Shown here: positions 6,966 through 7,785 of the stretch, one piece after another
Position numbering within the stretch: the first letter of the stretch is position 1
Layout of the letters: every line of letters begins with the position of its first letter
Assembly (NCBI GenBank): GCA_021151615.1
Contig: JAGKXA010000205.1
Location: forward strand, 1-7,785
Origin: Cellvibrionaceae bacterium
Lineage (GTDB): Bacteria; Pseudomonadota; Gammaproteobacteria; Pseudomonadales; Cellvibrionaceae
Direction of reading: 5' to 3'
Length of the DNA: 7,785 nucleotides
Program-made: the position numbers and the translations under genes
The notes under the pieces: model-generated
What the model saw: only the letters and a program-made list of their open reading frames with translations
Database searches by the model: none
Told to the model about the DNA's origin: nothing

Positions 6966-7210
6966 TCGTCATCGCCTGTTTCAGTGTCAAAGGCCTTTAG
7001 GGTGATGCTGCCTTGATCTTCAATTAGTTTAGTGACCTGTTGTTCCGCAGCGGCCAAGCGTGCCTGGCATTCACGTGTTAATGCTATTCCGGCCTCAAAC
7101 GATTGCAGGGACTCTTCAAGCGTCATATCGCCCTGCTCCATACGATTTACCAAGCTTTCCAGGGTGCTGAGCGATTGCTCAAAATCAATATTTTTCTTTT
7201 TTGGCGGCAT
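6962..7210 (-). CDS. xseB: Exodeoxyribonuclease VII small subunit
   Basis: An 82-residue cytoplasmic protein. Several copies bind one XseA subunit to form exonuclease VII, which degrades single-stranded DNA from both ends and acts in mismatch repair and recombination. The sequence is a clear family member: FEQSLSTLESLVNRMEQGDMTLEESLQSFEAGIAL (10-44) followed by a helix rich in Ala, Glu and Gln (45-64) and an acidic tail. The N-terminus is strongly basic (MPPKKK). Length is typical. The ribosome binding site is weak, the best being GAG about 10 nt before ATG. It is the first gene of a leftward cluster, with xseA not in the window, and its stop overlaps the ispA start. The association of xseB with ispA and dxs is a conserved neighbourhood in gammaproteobacteria, not a functional pathway link. 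Confidence 0.96.
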   Translation of the reverse strand: MPPKKKNIDFEQSLSTLESLVNRMEQGDMTLEESLQSFEAGIALTRECQARLAAAEQQVTKLIEDQGSITLKAFDTETGDDE

Positions 7211-7242
7211 GGATGCAATCTCGTGGCAGTGATTGGGCGCGG

Positions 7243-7271
7243 ATTATAAACCCGACGCTATAAATCTGCAG
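7243..7271 (-). promoter_or_regulatory. Candidate sigma-70 promoter of xseB-ispA-dxs
   Basis: On the - strand a perfect TATAAT occupies 7248-7243. Seventeen nt upstream the hexamer is CTGCAG (7271-7266), which matches TTGACA at only three positions. Transcription would start near 7236, giving a leader of about 26 nt before xseB. The perfect -10 makes this the most likely promoter of the cluster; the poor -35 suggests moderate strength or activator help. Confidence 0.6.
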
Positions 7272-7280
7272 GGCTTTTGG

Positions 7281-7296
7281 CTCACATGTTTGTGAG
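7281..7296. repeat. Short inverted repeat between the divergent promoters
   Basis: CTCACA (7281-7286) and TGTGAG (7291-7296) are perfect complements separated by TGTT. The right half is also the left half of the GacA-like box annotated at 7291-7308. The half-sites face the opposite way from a CRP site, so CRP is not proposed. Confidence 0.45.
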
Positions 7297-7308
7297 ATAT
7301 TTCCTACA
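7291..7308 (+). promoter_or_regulatory. GacA-box-like upstream activating sequence
   Basis: TGTGAG-N6-CCTACA matches the published GacA binding consensus TGTAAG-N6-CTTACA at 10 of 12 defined bases with the exact 6-nt spacer. Its centre is about 60-65 nt upstream of the probable start of the small RNA at 7360-7489, a distance suited to a response-regulator activator. GacA boxes are characteristically found before rsmX/Y/Z genes, which is why the match is taken seriously. Two mismatches leave chance agreement possible. Confidence 0.45.
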
Positions 7309-7359
7309 AAACTTGCCGAAATTGGCCACTGTTGTCTGACGTCTTATTCATCAATAATG

Positions 7360-7489
7360 TTCGTCATAGGAGATTGTTGCTGGAAGCGGCAATAGCAAGG
7401 AATACAATGGAATCGAGCCCTTATACCGCCAAGGTTGGTCTGTCATCCTGTAAGAACCCTGATTGCCCCCTCTCGCAATCGGGGTTTTT
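7360..7489 (+). ncRNA. Candidate CsrA/RsmA-sequestering small RNA (RsmY/RsmZ/CsrB-like)
   Basis: A probable untranslated RNA of about 125-130 nt ending in a strong intrinsic terminator. GGA motifs, the core of CsrA/RsmA binding sites, occur at 7369, 7382, 7399 and 7409. The second lies in the five-base loop TGGAA (7381-7385) of an 8-bp hairpin, ATTGTTGC (7373-7380) paired with GCGGCAAT (7386-7393), two pairs being G-U; this is the classic presentation of a CsrA site. The third and fourth fit A-N-GGA and sit in a GGAAT repeat. A GacA-like box lies upstream. The -10 is probably AATAAT (7353-7358), start about 7365; no good -35 is seen, as expected for an activated promoter. Known Pseudomonas RsmX/Y/Z RNAs have similar length. 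Alternatives are a leader/attenuator for the gene at 7749 or an unrelated sRNA. The 5' end is estimated. Confidence 0.5.
7455..7489 (+). terminator. Intrinsic terminator of the candidate small RNA
   Basis: AACCCTGATTGC (7455-7466) pairs with GCAATCGGGGTT (7475-7486) over 12 bp with a single G-U pair, around the loop CCCCTCTC, and runs into TTTTT (7485-7489). On the - strand no T-run follows the stem, so it serves rightward transcription. No convincing protein gene ends in front of it, which is the main reason to suspect an untranslated RNA. Confidence 0.88.
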
Positions 7490-7748
7490 CGCATTTTATG
7501 TGACTATTTTTGTGTCTTTTGTCGCATATTTCATCAAATCTGCAACTTACCTGCTTTTCTGGCGTCCAAAAGCTGTTGAAACTTAGGCCTTTTGGCCTCT
7601 CTGCAGTCTTCCTAATCTTACTTTTTGTAATAGATGTGGAGTAGAATCTCATAGCTTTGATAAACATAACGCACTAAGCTTTTGATACGACTGATAATTG
7701 CCTAGCTGAACCTGTCGTAAACCCAGTGTGAAGGACTCAGTCAAATTC
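7490..7748 (+). other. Intergenic region between the small RNA terminator and the right-edge gene
   Basis: No convincing gene is seen. Possible promoter pieces for the gene at 7749 are TAGAAT (7642-7647) and GATAAT (7693-7698), each 5 of 6 to TATAAT, but neither has a good -35. CCAAAAG (7566-7572) and CTTTTGG (7589-7595) form an inverted repeat, with a nested AGGCC-TTTT-GGCCT (7585-7598); no T-run follows, so its role is unclear. Confidence 0.35.
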
Positions 7749-7785
7749 ATGCCAGATAAGTCTTTTGTAAATAATGCCGCCCTTG
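7749..7785 (+). CDS. Start of an unidentified protein gene, cut by the window edge
   Basis: ATG at 7749 opens a frame read as MPDKSFVNNAAL that continues past the right edge; only 12 codons are present, so no family can be recognised. AAGGA at 7731-7735 is the only ribosome binding site candidate, 13 nt from the ATG, longer than usual. The gene would be divergent from xseB and downstream of the candidate small RNA and its terminator, so it probably has its own promoter in 7490-7748. The true start may lie further right. Confidence 0.4.
   Translation, partial: MPDKSFVNNAAL

Noticed and set aside
7281..7296. CRP binding site
   Set aside because: The halves are TCACA then TGTGA with a 4-nt gap, the reverse of the CRP order TGTGA-N6-TCACA.
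7360..7489. 4.5S (SRP) RNA or 6S RNA
   Set aside because: The conserved GGAAGGAAGCA region of SRP RNA is absent, and the length and single-loop layout do not fit 6S RNA.
7332..7586. 84-codon forward frame starting with TTG and containing a hydrophobic stretch
   Set aside because: It has no ribosome binding site, begins at a TTG, and reads straight through the strong intrinsic terminator at 7455-7489; the hydrophobic part comes from T-rich intergenic DNA.

Overview
The window looks like chromosomal DNA from a gammaproteobacterium, most likely of the Cellvibrio/Saccharophagus/Pseudomonas neighbourhood. The evidence is the xseB-ispA-dxs isoprenoid cluster order typical of that group, a DXS protein that reads very close to pseudomonad DXS, and a moderate-GC base composition. 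The assignment is by recognition, not by database search.

Left half (about 1-3735, + strand): a compact three-gene sugar-catabolism operon. It encodes an AP-endonuclease-2/xylose-isomerase-type TIM-barrel enzyme (210-1262), a Gfo/Idh/MocA NAD(P)-dependent oxidoreductase (1294-2439) and a 12-helix MFS permease (2474-3682). Gaps are only 31 and 34 nt, each gene has its own ribosome binding site, and a near-perfect intrinsic terminator closes the unit at 3696-3733. The likely logic is that the permease imports a sugar or sugar derivative, the oxidoreductase oxidises or reduces it (family members make or use keto-sugars), and the TIM-barrel protein isomerises, epimerises or cleaves it. The substrate is not visible. 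The leader (1-209) carries a hyphenated palindrome and a tandem 11-bp repeat that may be regulatory sites.

Middle (3734-4088): a convergent intergenic stretch without a credible protein gene. It contains a 12-bp inverted repeat and a weak promoter-like sequence.

Right half (4089-7210, - strand): xseB, ispA and dxs transcribed leftwards. xseB and ispA overlap by ATGA. IspA and DXS supply farnesyl diphosphate and its C5 precursors by the MEP route; XseB is the small subunit of exodeoxyribonuclease VII. A perfect TATAAT lies upstream of xseB.

Far right (7211-7785): divergent from xseB. The notable item is a likely small RNA at about 7360-7489, which I read as a candidate RsmY/RsmZ/CsrB-type regulator of the CsrA/RsmA family. 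It has four GGA motifs within about 45 nt, one in the five-base loop of an 8-bp hairpin, a strong intrinsic terminator, and a sequence matching 10 of 12 defined positions of the GacA upstream box about 60 nt before the probable RNA start. A coding region probably begins at 7749 and runs out of the window.
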